From positions 17,350-81,349 of the forward strand of contig NZ_FNCY01000009.1 in NCBI RefSeq assembly GCF_900099695.1: DNA of 64,000 nt, in the 5' to 3' direction. Source of the stretch: Propionivibrio dicarboxylicus (lineage in GTDB: Bacteria > Pseudomonadota > Gammaproteobacteria > Burkholderiales > Rhodocyclaceae). Shown here one piece after another: positions 1 through 9,322 of this stretch (positions are counted from its first letter, which is position 1; each line of letters opens with the position of its first letter). Position numbers and translations under genes: made by a program. The notes beneath the pieces are model-generated. The model had not been told where the DNA came from and did no database searches. It saw only the letters and a list, made by a program, of their open reading frames with translations.

Positions 1-24
1 CCCTTTGAGGAGAGAGTGAGGTCT

Positions 25-99
25 TGCTATGCGCTAGGCCGCGAGCGCAGGCGAGACAAGGCGCAGACCGCCGCCGCATAGCAGCGCTATGCAAGGCGG
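25..99. repeat. Palindromic intergenic element downstream of ftsZ
   Basis: The gene-free stretch after ftsZ contains two alternative dyads. TGCTATGCG at 25-33 can pair with CGCATAGCA at 75-83. A tighter hairpin is formed by CCGCC-GCATAG (71-81), loop CAGCG, and CTATGC-AA-GGCGG (87-99). The arrangement looks like a REP/ERIC-type extragenic palindrome. No second copy was seen in the window, so the repeat status is inference. It could also serve as the 3' end of the dcw transcript, although no U-run follows on the minus strand. Confidence 0.4.
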
Positions 100-133
100 G
101 ATGCAACGCCGTATCGCCAAGCGCAGCCGGCCG

Positions 134-1309
134 TCAATCGGCTTGTTTGCGGAGGAAGGCCGGAATGTCATACCGATCCACCCCGCTGTTCGCCAGCGCC
201 TCGACCGTCGTGCTGCGCCCCTTGCGTACGATCGCGGGCACGTCAAGCGAGCCATAATCGATCGCCGAGGACGAAGCCGCAAAAGCGCCATCCGTCCCGG
301 TCGCCTGCACCACCGGCGTATCAACAATCGAGAAGCCCTGGCGACGGACCTGTGCCTGACCGAGGCCGGTGGCGACAACCGTGACGCGGATTTCCTCACC
401 CATCGACTCGTCATAGACGGCGCCGAAGATGATATGCGCGTCCTCGGCGGCGAATTCGCGCACCGTGTTCATCACTTCGTTCACTTCCTTCATCTTCAGG
501 CCGCGCGTCGAGGTGATATTGACGAGAACCCCCTTGGCACCCGACAGATTGATGCCTTCGAGGAGCGGCGAGGCCACCGCCTGCTCGGCGGCAATGCGGG
601 CGCGATCGACGCCGGACGCATTGGCCGACCCCATCATCGCCATACCCATTTCACCCATGACCGTGCGCACGTCTTCGAAGTCGACGTTGACGAGGCCCGG
701 GAAATTGATGATCTCGGCAATCCCGCCGACGGCGTTGCGCAGCACGTTGTCCGCCGCCTTGAACGCCTCTTCCATCGACACGTCGTCGCCAAGCACGTCC
801 ATCAACTTGTCATTGAGGATGACGATCAGGGAATCGACGTTCTTCTGCAGTTCGGCGATGCCGGCTTCGGCGATTTTCAGCCGCTTGCCCTCGAACATGA
901 ACGGCTTTGTCACGACGGCAACGGTCAAAATACCCATTTCACGCGCCACTTCCGCGACGATCGGCGCGGCACCGGTTCCCGTGCCACCGCCCATGCCGGC
1001 GGTGATGAAGACCATATGCGCACCCTTGAGCGACTCGGCGATCTGCTCGCGCTCTTCGTTGGCGGCCGTCCGCCCGGCTTCGGGCTTGGCACCGGCACCC
1101 AGACCGCTCTTGCCGAGCCGGACCTTGCGGTGCGCGACCGAGCGCTTGAGCGCCTGCGCATCCGTGTTGGCGGCAACGAAGTCGACGCCCATCACCCCTT
1201 CGCGGATCATGTGATCGACGGCATTGCCGCCTGCTCCCCCGACGCCGATCACCTTGATCACCGTCCCCGAATCGCTTGCCGCTTCTTCTCTGTCGATGAT
1301 TTCAAACAT
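134..1309 (-). CDS. ftsZ: Cell division protein FtsZ
   Basis: Tubulin-like GTPase that polymerises into the Z-ring at midcell and recruits the divisome. The 391-residue protein has the tubulin signature GGGTGTG at about 107-113, the N-terminal nucleotide-binding glycines (GVGGAGGNA, about 22-30), a short variable linker, and the conserved C-terminal anchoring peptide DIPAFLRKQAD that binds FtsA and ZipA. Length is normal for the family. The start is supported by a GAGGAGAG ribosome site just upstream. It is the last gene of the dcw cluster seen here, 35 bases after ftsA; that gap leaves room for an extra internal promoter but none is clear. Confidence 0.98.
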   Translation of the reverse strand: MFEIIDREEAASDSGTVIKVIGVGGAGGNAVDHMIREGVMGVDFVAANTDAQALKRSVAHRKVRLGKSGLGAGAKPEAGRTAANEEREQIAESLKGAHMVFITAGMGGGTGTGAAPIVAEVAREMGILTVAVVTKPFMFEGKRLKIAEAGIAELQKNVDSLIVILNDKLMDVLGDDVSMEEAFKAADNVLRNAVGGIAEIINFPGLVNVDFEDVRTVMGEMGMAMMGSANASGVDRARIAAEQAVASPLLEGINLSGAKGVLVNITSTRGLKMKEVNEVMNTVREFAAEDAHIIFGAVYDESMGEEIRVTVVATGLGQAQVRRQGFSIVDTPVVQATGTDGAFAASSSAIDYGSLDVPAIVRKGRSTTVEALANSGVDRYDIPAFLRKQAD

Positions 1310-1344
1310 GACGCTCTCCTCTACAAAAAACCGTTAAGAATTGA

Positions 1345-2574
1345 TTAGAAATTTTTCTCGAACCACGACTTCATGCGCCCGAACACCTGCTTGACGTCGC
1401 GCGTCTCGCGTACCTTGAGGCCCCGCTTGCGCTGCGCCTGGGCCTCCATGAGCAAGCCGCAAGCCGTGGCAAAACGCGGGTTCTGCACGACATCGGCCAG
1501 CGCACCGTTGTATTTCGGGATGCCGAGACGGACCGGCATGTGGAAGACTTCCTCGCCCAACTCGATCATTCCCGGCATCACCGAGGAGCCGCCGGTCAGG
1601 ACGATGCCGGACGACAACACTTCCTCGAAACCGGAGCGACGCAACTCGGCCTGGATCAGTTCGAAGAGTTCCTCGACGCGCGGCTGGATCACATCGGCCA
1701 GGGCACGACGCGACAGGCGGCGCGACGGACGATCGTCGACACCGGCGACATCGAGCACGTCCTCGGGATCGGCGAGATCCGACAACGCACAACCGAACTT
1801 CCGCTTGATTTCCTCGGCCTCGCGCGTCGGCGTGCGCAGTGCCATGGCAATGTCATTAGTAATCTGATCGCCGGCAATCGGAATCACCGACGTGTGGCGA
1901 ATCGCGCCCTGCGTCCAGATGGCAAGATCGGTCGTCCCGCCGCCGATATCGATGAGGCAGACGCCGAGATCCTTTTCGTCCTCGGAGAGCACGGCATAAC
2001 TCGACGCCAGCGGCTGCAGCACCAGGTCGTTAACTTCCAGACCGCAGCGCCGCACGCACTTGACGATATTCTGCGCCGCCGAGACCGCACCGGTGACGAT
2101 ATGCACTTTCACTTCCAGGCGGAATCCGCTCATGCCGATCGGCTCGCGGATGCCGTCCTGGTCGTCGATGATGAATTCCTGCGTCAGGATGTGGAGAATC
2201 TCCTGGTCCGCCGGAATCGGCATCGCCCGCGCCGTCTCGACGACCCGATCGACATCCATCGGCGTGACTTCCTTGTCCTTGATCGCCACCATGCCATTCG
2301 AATTGAAGCTGCGAATGTGGCTGCCGGCGATGCCGGTATAGACGTCCTTGACCTTGCAGTCGGCCATCAACTCGACCTCCTGCATGACGCGCGAGATGGT
2401 CGCCACCGTTTCCTCGATGTTGACCACTACGCCTTTCTTGAGACCGCGGGAATCCTGAGAGCCCATGCCGACGATGTTGAGCCGGCCTTCAGGGGTGATC
2501 TCCGCGACGAGAGCAACGACCTTGGTCGTGCCGATGTCGAGTCCGACGATGAGTTCTTTGCTATCCCTACTCAT
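1345..2574 (-). CDS. ftsA: Cell division protein FtsA
   Basis: Actin-like ATPase that tethers FtsZ filaments to the inner membrane and recruits late division proteins. The 409-residue protein shows the actin-fold phosphate motifs DIGTTK (about 13-18) and DIGGGTTD (about 209-216), plus a C-terminal amphipathic helix ending KSWFEKNF that acts as the membrane anchor. The start codon overlaps the ftsQ stop as ATGA, and AAGGGA lies upstream, so translation is probably coupled. Product and length match the family without oddities. Confidence 0.98.
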   Translation of the reverse strand: MSRDSKELIVGLDIGTTKVVALVAEITPEGRLNIVGMGSQDSRGLKKGVVVNIEETVATISRVMQEVELMADCKVKDVYTGIAGSHIRSFNSNGMVAIKDKEVTPMDVDRVVETARAMPIPADQEILHILTQEFIIDDQDGIREPIGMSGFRLEVKVHIVTGAVSAAQNIVKCVRRCGLEVNDLVLQPLASSYAVLSEDEKDLGVCLIDIGGGTTDLAIWTQGAIRHTSVIPIAGDQITNDIAMALRTPTREAEEIKRKFGCALSDLADPEDVLDVAGVDDRPSRRLSRRALADVIQPRVEELFELIQAELRRSGFEEVLSSGIVLTGGSSVMPGMIELGEEVFHMPVRLGIPKYNGALADVVQNPRFATACGLLMEAQAQRKRGLKVRETRDVKQVFGRMKSWFEKNF

Positions 2575-3332
2575 TGTTTCCCTTTACTCTCTGAAAGCGG
2601 CGCCGCGGGGACGTTGACGCGCAACGCAAACCCGTTCGGATACCGCATATCGACGACACTCGGGCGCTGACGCGCGGCGGTCAGCACACTCGGGTAATAC
2701 TCGACGAAACGCTCGATGCGCTGGCGAATCGGCGCCTTCGCCTGCTGCCGGCCCAACTCGACGAGCATGCCGTCGTCCAAGCGAATCTGCAGTGCCTGGC
2801 GCGCCGAAACGTTGAGCACCTTGGGCCAGCGGCCGACCGGCTTCATGATCGATTCGGCCAGCCGAAAGTAGCCGAGCATCTCCGGCGCCATGCCCGGCGG
2901 CCCGACCAGAAGCGGCATCGGCGTCGCCGGCGGCACCGTCATCACCGCCGAGAAGACCTCGCCATGCGTGTTGACCAACTGTCCCGTCGCCTGCCCCCAG
3001 AAGGCCACAGGCTCGTGCTCCTCGATCGTCACCTCGAGGCGTCCGGGCCATTGGCGCCGCACCTCGGCCTGCCGCACCCACGGCAGCTCCTCTAGCGCCT
3101 GCCGCACGCCTTCCAGGCTGACGCTGAAGAAATTCCCCCGTAGCCGTCCGGCCAGCGAGCGCTCGACCTCGTTGCGCCGCACTTCGCGCAACTCGCTCTG
3201 GAAAACCACTTCCCTGAGCGGGAACCATGGCATGCGCGCTCCCCAGACGACGGCAGACACCAGCAACGACGCCGCACCGGCGACCCACAAGAGGTCGGAG
3301 ACGGCGATCATCAGTTGCGGTTTGTTCCACAT
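2571..3332 (-). CDS. ftsQ: Cell division protein FtsQ
   Basis: Bitopic inner-membrane divisome scaffold that binds FtsB and FtsL. The 253-residue protein has a short cytoplasmic N-terminus, one transmembrane segment at about 9-31, then a periplasmic POTRA domain starting with the FPLREVVF strand (about 37-44) and the beta domain. It lies 3 bases after ddl and overlaps ftsA by 4, in the standard ddl-ftsQ-ftsA-ftsZ order. Sequence conservation in this family is low, so the call rests on topology, POTRA-like motifs and gene order. Confidence 0.95.
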   Translation of the reverse strand: MWNKPQLMIAVSDLLWVAGAASLLVSAVVWGARMPWFPLREVVFQSELREVRRNEVERSLAGRLRGNFFSVSLEGVRQALEELPWVRQAEVRRQWPGRLEVTIEEHEPVAFWGQATGQLVNTHGEVFSAVMTVPPATPMPLLVGPPGMAPEMLGYFRLAESIMKPVGRWPKVLNVSARQALQIRLDDGMLVELGRQQAKAPIRQRIERFVEYYPSVLTAARQRPSVVDMRYPNGFALRVNVPAAPLSESKGKQ

Positions 3333-3335
3333 CGA

Positions 3336-4247
3336 TCATCCCAGCGTCGCGTGTTCGAGCACGCGCAGCACCAGCGCGTCGTAAGAAATCCCGGCCACCC
3401 GTGCCGCCATCGGCACCAAGGAGTGATCGGTCATGCCCGGCGAGGTATTCACCTCAAGGAAATACGCCTTGCCGGCCTCATCCATCAGAAAATCGACACG
3501 CCCCCAACCGCGGCAGCCGAGCGCCCGGAAGGCCTCGAGTGCCTGCGCGCGCAACTCGGCTTCGCGCGCTTCGGGCAATCCGCAGGGGCAGAGATATTTC
3601 GTGTCGTCGCGCAGATACTTCGCTTCGTAATCGTAGAAATCGGTGGCCGGCACGATCCGGATGATCGGCAGCGCTTCGTCGCCAAGAATGGCAACGGTAT
3701 ATTCGCCACCAAGAATGCCCTGCTCGGCGATCACCAGCCGGTCATGCGTCACCGCCTCGCCGAAGGCTGCCGCCAACGCGCCCGGCTCACGCACCTTGCT
3801 GACGCCGATCGACGATCCCTCGCTCGCCGGCTTGACGAAGAGCGGCAAGCCGAGACGCCGTTCGACCGCGGCGAAATCGCTCGATGCATCGAGCATGACG
3901 AAATCGGGGACCGGCAAACCGACCGCCTGCCACAGCAGCTTCGTCCGCCACTTATCCATGCCGACCGCCGAGGCCATGACACCGCTGCCGGTGTAGGGAA
4001 TACCCATCAACTCGAGCGCCCCCTGGATCGTTCCGTCTTCGCCACCGCGCCCATGCAGCATGACAAATACACGATCGAAGCCGGCCAGCTCACCGAGCGA
4101 GCGCTCGGCCGGGTCGAATGCCTGCGCATCGACGCCTTGCCGTTGCAGCGCCGCCAACACGCCGGCACCACTCTTCAAAGACACTTCCCGCTCGGCCGAA
4201 ACGCCGCCCAGCAGGACCGCCACTTTTCCAAATTCCGCCATCATCAA
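3336..4247 (-). CDS. ddl: D-alanine--D-alanine ligase
   Basis: Cytoplasmic ATP-grasp ligase that makes the D-Ala-D-Ala dipeptide for the peptidoglycan stem. The 303-residue protein has the N-terminal [11 protein letters not shown] motif (about 14-24), the ATP-grasp segment [14 protein letters not shown], and the C-terminal [13 protein letters not shown] loop carrying Mg2+ and substrate contacts. Length matches DdlB. Three tandem ATG codons open the ORF; the first overlaps the murC stop (ATGA) and was chosen for that reason. Its place between murC and ftsQ is as in enteric bacteria; murB is not in this cluster. Confidence 0.97.
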   Translation of the reverse strand: MMMAEFGKVAVLLGGVSAEREVSLKSGAGVLAALQRQGVDAQAFDPAERSLGELAGFDRVFVMLHGRGGEDGTIQGALELMGIPYTGSGVMASAVGMDKWRTKLLWQAVGLPVPDFVMLDASSDFAAVERRLGLPLFVKPASEGSSIGVSKVREPGALAAAFGEAVTHDRLVIAEQGILGGEYTVAILGDEALPIIRIVPATDFYDYEAKYLRDDTKYLCPCGLPEAREAELRAQALEAFRALGCRGWGRVDFLMDEAGKAYFLEVNTSPGMTDHSLVPMAARVAGISYDALVLRVLEHATLG

Positions 4248-5632
4248 CCTTTGACCAATTTCCCGGGGACTGCACCGATCGAGCCGGCCCCCATCGTAAT
4301 CACCACATCGCCATCACGCGCCACGTCGAGAATCACCGCCGGCATATCGGCGATCTCCTCGACGAACACCGGCTCGACCCTACCTGCGACACGCAATGCG
4401 CGTGCCAGGGAACGCCCATCGGCGGCAACAATCGGCGCTTCACCCGCGGCATAGACGTTGCCTAAGACAAGTGCATCGACGCTGCTCAGCACGGCGACGA
4501 AATCCTCGAAACAATCGCGAGTCCGCGTATAGCGATGCGGCTGAAATGCCAACAGCAAGCGACGGCCGGGAAAGGCGCCGCGTGCTGCTGCGATCGTCGC
4601 CCGCATCTCGGCCGGGTGATGACCATAATCGTCGATCAGCGTGAACTGACCGCCCGACGGCAACGCGATCTCGCCATAGCGCTGGAAGCGCCGCCCGACC
4701 CCCTTGAACTCCGCCAGCGCCTTCATGATCGCGGCATCGCTGACACCGACTTCGGTCGCCACGGCGATTGCCGCCAACGCGTTGAGCACGTTGTGCATGC
4801 CCGGCAGATTGAGCGTCACCGGAAAACGGCTGATGCTGCCATTGACGCGCACGCAATCGAATTTCATCTGGCCGTCCTGCGCGACGATGTTTTCCGCTCG
4901 CACGTTGGCCGACTCGGCGAGACCGTAGCTGACGATCTGCTTCGATACCTGCGGCATGATTTCGCGCACGTTCGGGTCGTCGGCGCACAATACGGCAACG
5001 CCATAAAACGGGAGGCGCTGCAGGAAATCGACGAACGTCTGCTTGAGCCGACCGAAGTCGTGCCCGTAGGTTTCCATGTGATCGGCATCGATGTTGGTAA
5101 CGATCGAGATCACCGGCGACAGATACAGGAAGGACGCATCCGACTCGTCCGCCTCGGCCACCAGAAAATCGCCCGATCCGAGCCGAGCATTGGCGCCGGC
5201 GGCATTCAGCCGCCCACCAATGACAAATGTCGGGTCCATGCCGCCTTCGGCCAGAATCGACGCCACCAGACTCGTCGTCGTCGTCTTGCCGTGAGTACCC
5301 GCCACCGCGATGCCCTGCTTGAGCCGCATCAATTCGGCCAGCATCTGCGCACGCGGCACCACCGGCACCTTGCGCGCGCGCGCGCCCTGAACTTCCGGGT
5401 TGTCCTCGCGCACTGCCGTCGACACCACGACGGCATCGGCATCGATCACGTTCTCGGCCGCATGACCGACGGCGATGCGAATACCGAGCCCGGCGAGACG
5501 GCGCGTCGTCGGATTATCAGCAAGATCGGAGCCGCTCACGCCGAAACCGAGATTGCATAGCACCTCGGCAATCCCGCTCATGCCGGAGCCACCGATGCCG
5601 ACGAAATGGATGTTCTTGACTTTGTGTTTCAT
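4244..5632 (-). CDS. murC: UDP-N-acetylmuramate--L-alanine ligase MurC
   Basis: Cytoplasmic Mur ligase that adds L-alanine to UDP-MurNAc, the first step of stem-peptide assembly. The 462-residue protein begins with the nucleotide-sugar motif [12 protein letters not shown] (about 12-23) and carries the ATP loop GTHGKTTTT (about 112-120). The central-domain motif ADESDASF and the C-terminal DDYGHHPAE follow. It overlaps murG by 4 bases upstream and ddl by 4 downstream, so all three are likely translationally coupled. Confidence 0.98.
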   Translation of the reverse strand: MKHKVKNIHFVGIGGSGMSGIAEVLCNLGFGVSGSDLADNPTTRRLAGLGIRIAVGHAAENVIDADAVVVSTAVREDNPEVQGARARKVPVVPRAQMLAELMRLKQGIAVAGTHGKTTTTSLVASILAEGGMDPTFVIGGRLNAAGANARLGSGDFLVAEADESDASFLYLSPVISIVTNIDADHMETYGHDFGRLKQTFVDFLQRLPFYGVAVLCADDPNVREIMPQVSKQIVSYGLAESANVRAENIVAQDGQMKFDCVRVNGSISRFPVTLNLPGMHNVLNALAAIAVATEVGVSDAAIMKALAEFKGVGRRFQRYGEIALPSGGQFTLIDDYGHHPAEMRATIAAARGAFPGRRLLLAFQPHRYTRTRDCFEDFVAVLSSVDALVLGNVYAAGEAPIVAADGRSLARALRVAGRVEPVFVEEIADMPAVILDVARDGDVVITMGAGSIGAVPGKLVKG

Positions 5633-6690
5633 TTCACCAGTTCCTCACATGCGCTCGCCACCGCCTCGACCGCTTCCGGTTTGGCCAGGGACCGCGCTTT
5701 CTCTGCCATCTGCAGCAGCTGCCCGCGCGTGTAGTTGCGGAGCAGACTGACCGATTCCGGCGTCAATTCCGATTGCGGCAACAACACCGCGCCGCCAACC
5801 CGCGCCAGGAATTTGGCATTGGCCGTCTGATGGTCATCGACGGCATGCGGGAAGGGAACGAGAATGCTGGCAACGCCCGCTGCCGCCAATTCGGCGACCG
5901 TCAGCGCGCCGGCACGGCACAGCACCAGGTCCGCCCAGGCATATGCTCCTGCCATGTCTTCGATAAAGGCAACGCAATCGGCATGGACACCGGCAGCCGC
6001 ATAATTCGCTTTCAACTCATCGATGTGGCGCGCACCGGCCTGATGGACGACGAGCGGCCGCTCGGATTCCGCGATCAGGCTCAGCCCCTGCGGCACGATC
6101 TCGTTGATCGCTGCCGCACCGAGGCTGCCGCCAAGCACGAGCAGGCGAAGCTGCGCCGGGCGCCCGGCGAAACGCTCGGCCGGCGGCGGCAGCGCGGCGA
6201 TGTCGGCGCGCACCGGATTGCCGACCCACTCGCCTTGGCGCAAGGCATCGGGAAAACCGCAGACAACACGGCTCGCAACCTTGGCGAGAACGCGGTTGGC
6301 AAGCCCAGCGATCGAATTCTGCTCATGCACAACTAGCGGACAACCGGCCAATACCGCCATCATGCCGCCCGGAAAACTGATGTAGCCGCCCATGCCGAGA
6401 ACCACGTCGGGTCGCACGCGCCGAATCTGCTTCCATGCCTGGAGAAAGCCCGACAGCAGGTTGAGCGGCAGCAGCAGCTTGCGCACCAACCCCTTGCCGC
6501 GCAGCGCACCGAACTTGAGCCAGGCCATTTCGTAACCACGCGAAGGCACGAGCTTGCCTTCCATGGCATCGGGATTACCCATCCAGACGACATGCCAGCC
6601 GCGATCTCGCAGCGCATCGGCAACGGCAAGCCCGGGGAACACGTGACCACCGGTACCACCCGCCATGACAAGGAGCGTCTTCTTTTTCAT
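5629..6690 (-). CDS. murG: Lipid II synthase MurG
   Basis: Peripheral membrane GT28 glycosyltransferase that transfers GlcNAc from UDP-GlcNAc to lipid I, giving lipid II. The 353-residue protein has the N-terminal GGTGGHVFP loop (11-19), the HEQNSIAG lipid I-binding motif, a GGSLGA loop opening the second Rossmann domain, and the DHQTANA sugar-nucleotide contact. The ATG overlaps, as ATGA, the stop of a 36-codon ORF lying between it and ftsW. A GAGGGG ribosome site lies inside that small ORF. Confidence 0.98.
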   Translation of the reverse strand: MKKKTLLVMAGGTGGHVFPGLAVADALRDRGWHVVWMGNPDAMEGKLVPSRGYEMAWLKFGALRGKGLVRKLLLPLNLLSGFLQAWKQIRRVRPDVVLGMGGYISFPGGMMAVLAGCPLVVHEQNSIAGLANRVLAKVASRVVCGFPDALRQGEWVGNPVRADIAALPPPAERFAGRPAQLRLLVLGGSLGAAAINEIVPQGLSLIAESERPLVVHQAGARHIDELKANYAAAGVHADCVAFIEDMAGAYAWADLVLCRAGALTVAELAAAGVASILVPFPHAVDDHQTANAKFLARVGGAVLLPQSELTPESVSLLRNYTRGQLLQMAEKARSLAKPEAVEAVASACEELVK

Positions 6691-6797
6691 AGCTTCGCCC
6701 CTCGCATAAGCTGCCGATTTTGGCTACGGCATAACACCGGCTTCGCCGGGTTAGCCTGCGCCGAAATCGTCAATTGATAAGCCGCGTGTTCGCTCAT
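6687..6797 (-). CDS. 36-codon small ORF bridging ftsW and murG, repeating the FtsW tail
   Basis: Reading the minus strand from 6797 gives an open frame of 36 codons. Its ATG overlaps the ftsW stop as ATGA, and its TGA overlaps the murG ATG as ATGA. GGAG lies about 8 bases before its start, inside the ftsW end. Its last ten residues, [10 protein letters not shown], are identical to the last ten of FtsW, with mostly synonymous base differences. The rest starts [11 protein letters not shown], has no motif I recognise and no membrane segment. It may be a true micropeptide, or a duplicated coupling unit (Shine-Dalgarno plus overlap) that only passes ribosomes from ftsW to murG. The geometry is directly visible; whether the peptide is made or functional is inference. 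Confidence 0.5.
   Translation of the reverse strand: MSEHAAYQLTISAQANPAKPVLCRSQNRQLMRGAKL
6732..6753. other. Stem-loop inside the ftsW-murG spacer
   Basis: TAAC-A-CCGGC, loop TTC, GCCGG-GTTA forms a compact stem of about nine pairs with one bulged A. It lies in the middle of the small ORF between the two FtsW-tail copies. No U-run follows, so it looks like an RNA processing or pausing structure rather than a terminator. It may also be the remnant of a small palindromic insertion. Confidence 0.4.
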
Positions 6798-7954
6798 AAC
6801 TTCGCTCCACGCATCAATTGCCGATTTTCCCAATCCACGCGCAGCAGGATGGCGAGCGCGACGCAGTTGGCAAGAATGCCTGATCCGCCGAAACTCATCA
6901 GCGGCAAGGTCAAGCCCTTGGTCGGCAACAGCCCCATGTTGACGCCCATGTTGATGAACCCCTGAACGCCGATCCAGATGCCGACCCCTTGCGCGACCAG
7001 CGCCGGATACAATCGATCGAGCGCGACAGCCTGGCGACCGATGATGAAAGCGCGCTGAACGAGCAGTCCGAACAGGGCGATGACAACGACCACACCGGCG
7101 AAACCAAGTTCTTCGGCAATCACCGCCAACAGGAAATCGGTATGCGCTTCGGGTAAGTAGAAGAGCTTTTCGACGCTGGCGCCGAGACCGACGCCCAGCA
7201 ATTCGCCGCGGCCGAACGCGATCAGGGCGTGCGACAGTTGATAACCTCGCCCGAAGGCATCGGACCAGGGATCCATGAAGCCGAAGATACGGTCGCGTCG
7301 ATACGGCGAGACGATGATCAGCACCGTAAACGCCACCATCAACAAGACGATCAGGACGGCGAACAGACGCGCCCGCATGCCGCCGAGGAACAGGATGCCA
7401 ATGGCAATCGAGATGATGACGACGAAGGCGCCGAAGTCCGGCTCCTTGAGCAGCAGCACGCCAACAATGAACATCGCCGCGGCCATCGGCAGGAACGCCT
7501 TCTTGAGATCATGCATGTGCGGCATCTTGCGCACCGTGTAGTCGGCGGCATAGAGGACGGCAAACAGCTTCATCAACTCGGACGGCTGCAGGTTGACAAG
7601 GCCGAGCGACAACCAGCGCCGGGCGCCATTGACGTCGCGCCCGATACCCGGCACCAACACCAGCGCCAGCAGGACGAATCCGGCGACGAACAACCACGGC
7701 GCCAATTTTTCCCAGACTTTCAACGGAACCTGGAAAGCCATCCCGGCACCGATCAGCCCGATGGCCAGGAAAAAGCCATGACGAACGAGAAAATAGGCGG
7801 GATGATTCCCGGTATGCCGTCCCGCCTCGGCGATCGCGATCGAAGCCGAATACACCATCACCATGCCCAGCAAAAGCAGAAACAGCCCGCTCCAGAGCAG
7901 GGCCAGATCGACTTCGGCGGGTTCGCGGCGCGGCGTATCGAAGGACGGAACCAT
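6794..7954 (-). CDS. ftsW: Lipid II polymerase FtsW (SEDS family)
   Basis: Polytopic inner-membrane SEDS glycosyltransferase that polymerises lipid II into septal glycan together with FtsI. The 386-residue protein has about ten hydrophobic segments and the family signatures [17 protein letters not shown] and MSFGGSG near the C-terminus. Its ATG shares one base with the murD stop. The last codons ([10 protein letters not shown]) also contain a GGAG ribosome site for the next frame and recur about 107 bases downstream, just before murG. Gene order murD-ftsW-murG is the usual one. Confidence 0.98.
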   Translation of the reverse strand: MVPSFDTPRREPAEVDLALLWSGLFLLLLGMVMVYSASIAIAEAGRHTGNHPAYFLVRHGFFLAIGLIGAGMAFQVPLKVWEKLAPWLFVAGFVLLALVLVPGIGRDVNGARRWLSLGLVNLQPSELMKLFAVLYAADYTVRKMPHMHDLKKAFLPMAAAMFIVGVLLLKEPDFGAFVVIISIAIGILFLGGMRARLFAVLIVLLMVAFTVLIIVSPYRRDRIFGFMDPWSDAFGRGYQLSHALIAFGRGELLGVGLGASVEKLFYLPEAHTDFLLAVIAEELGFAGVVVVIALFGLLVQRAFIIGRQAVALDRLYPALVAQGVGIWIGVQGFINMGVNMGLLPTKGLTLPLMSFGGSGILANCVALAILLRVDWENRQLMRGAKL

Positions 7955-9321
7955 CAGTCGCCCCCACCGGCAAGTTCGCGCACAGCGGCGATGAAAACTT
8001 CGGCGCGATGGGCATAGTTACGGAACATGTCGAAGCTGGCGCAGGCCGGCGACAACAGCACGGCATCGCCGGCTTTCGCCTGCTCGGCACACCAGCGCAC
8101 GGCCGCATCCATATCGGCGCAGACCTGTGTCGGCAGACCGCAGCCATCGATCGCCCGACCGATCAGTCCGGCATCGCGCCCGATCAGTGCCACCGCACGT
8201 CCGTGCATCGCCAGCGCCGCACGCAGCGGCGTGAAATCCTGGTCCTTGCCTTCGCCACCGAGAATGATCGCCACCTTGCGGCCCAAGCCCTGCAGCGCGG
8301 CGAGCGTGGCGCCGACATTCGTCCCCTTGGAATCGTCGAAATAGGTGACACCGGCTATGTCGGCCACCTTCTCGACGCGATGCGCCAATCCGGAGAAACG
8401 CATCAGCCCATCGAACAGGCTGTGCGGCGCAACACCGACGCCCTCGCACAGCGCCAGCGCCGCCATGACATTGGCGGCATTATGCAAACCGGAAATCGGC
8501 AGCACCGCGATCTTGACAAGGCGCTCGGCGCCCCGCGCGATCCAGCCGCCGTCGATGCCGTAATCATTATTCCGGCTCGGACGATCGAGGCCAAAGGAAA
8601 CGCAGCGCTCGCCGGCATCCGCCCAGCTTGCGACCACGGCGTCGTCGCGATTGAGGACGCGGACCTGCGCGCCGGCGAACACACGCGCCTTCGCGGCGGC
8701 ATAGCCGGCCATGTCGCCATGACGATCGAGATGATCCTCGCTAACATTGAGCACCGTCGCCGCATCGGCGGCCAGCGACTGTGTCGTTTCGAGCTGGAAG
8801 CTCGACAGCTCGACAACCCATACCTTCGGCATGGCGCCCGAATCCTGTGCCGCCATCAGCGCATCGAGCGCCGACGGAGAAATGTTGCCGCACGCCACCG
8901 CCGTCATGCCGATGGAATTGAGCAGATGCGCTGTCAGCGCGGTCGTCGTGGTTTTTCCGTTGCTGCCAGTGATGGCGATAAGGCGCGAAGCCGACGCGTG
9001 TCGACGCACGCCCCAGACGAACAATTCGATTTCGGAGACGAGCGGTACGCCGCGCGCCAATGCCGCCTGCACGGCGGGCGTCTCGACCGGCACGCCCGGA
9101 GAAATCGCCATCAGATCGATGCCGGCAAACGCGCTGTCGGGAAAACCGCCGCAGACGAGTTCAGCGGCCGGCAGCGAGGCCTTCAAGGCGGCTGCGTTCG
9201 GCGGCGCCTGGCGGCTATCGACGACGCGTACAGAGGCTCCTTCGCGCGCCAGCCAGCGCGCCATCGCCAGCCCGCTTTCGCCGAGCCCGATGACCAGAAC
9301 CTGTTTGCCTTGCACGTTCAT
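7954..9321 (-). CDS. murD: UDP-N-acetylmuramoyl-L-alanine--D-glutamate ligase MurD
   Basis: Cytoplasmic Mur ligase adding D-glutamate to UDP-MurNAc-L-Ala. The 455-residue protein has an N-terminal Rossmann motif [10 protein letters not shown] (about 12-21), the ATP loop [10 protein letters not shown] (about 118-127), the [11 protein letters not shown] central motif, and a C-terminal [16 protein letters not shown] segment typical of MurD. It is spaced one base from mraY and shares one base with ftsW, which is normal for this cluster. Confidence 0.98.
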   Translation of the reverse strand: MNVQGKQVLVIGLGESGLAMARWLAREGASVRVVDSRQAPPNAAALKASLPAAELVCGGFPDSAFAGIDLMAISPGVPVETPAVQAALARGVPLVSEIELFVWGVRRHASASRLIAITGSNGKTTTTALTAHLLNSIGMTAVACGNISPSALDALMAAQDSGAMPKVWVVELSSFQLETTQSLAADAATVLNVSEDHLDRHGDMAGYAAAKARVFAGAQVRVLNRDDAVVASWADAGERCVSFGLDRPSRNNDYGIDGGWIARGAERLVKIAVLPISGLHNAANVMAALALCEGVGVAPHSLFDGLMRFSGLAHRVEKVADIAGVTYFDDSKGTNVGATLAALQGLGRKVAIILGGEGKDQDFTPLRAALAMHGRAVALIGRDAGLIGRAIDGCGLPTQVCADMDAAVRWCAEQAKAGDAVLLSPACASFDMFRNYAHRAEVFIAAVRELAGGGD

Positions 9322-9322
9322 C

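Noticed and set aside
89-1348. Long plus-strand frame opposite ftsZ (419 codons)
   Set aside because: Antisense shadow of a GC-rich gene; no ribosome site and no family resemblance.
2584-3339. 251-codon alternative frame over ftsQ
   Set aside because: Overlaps ftsQ in another frame on the same strand; ftsQ has the membrane segment, POTRA strand and coupling to ftsA.
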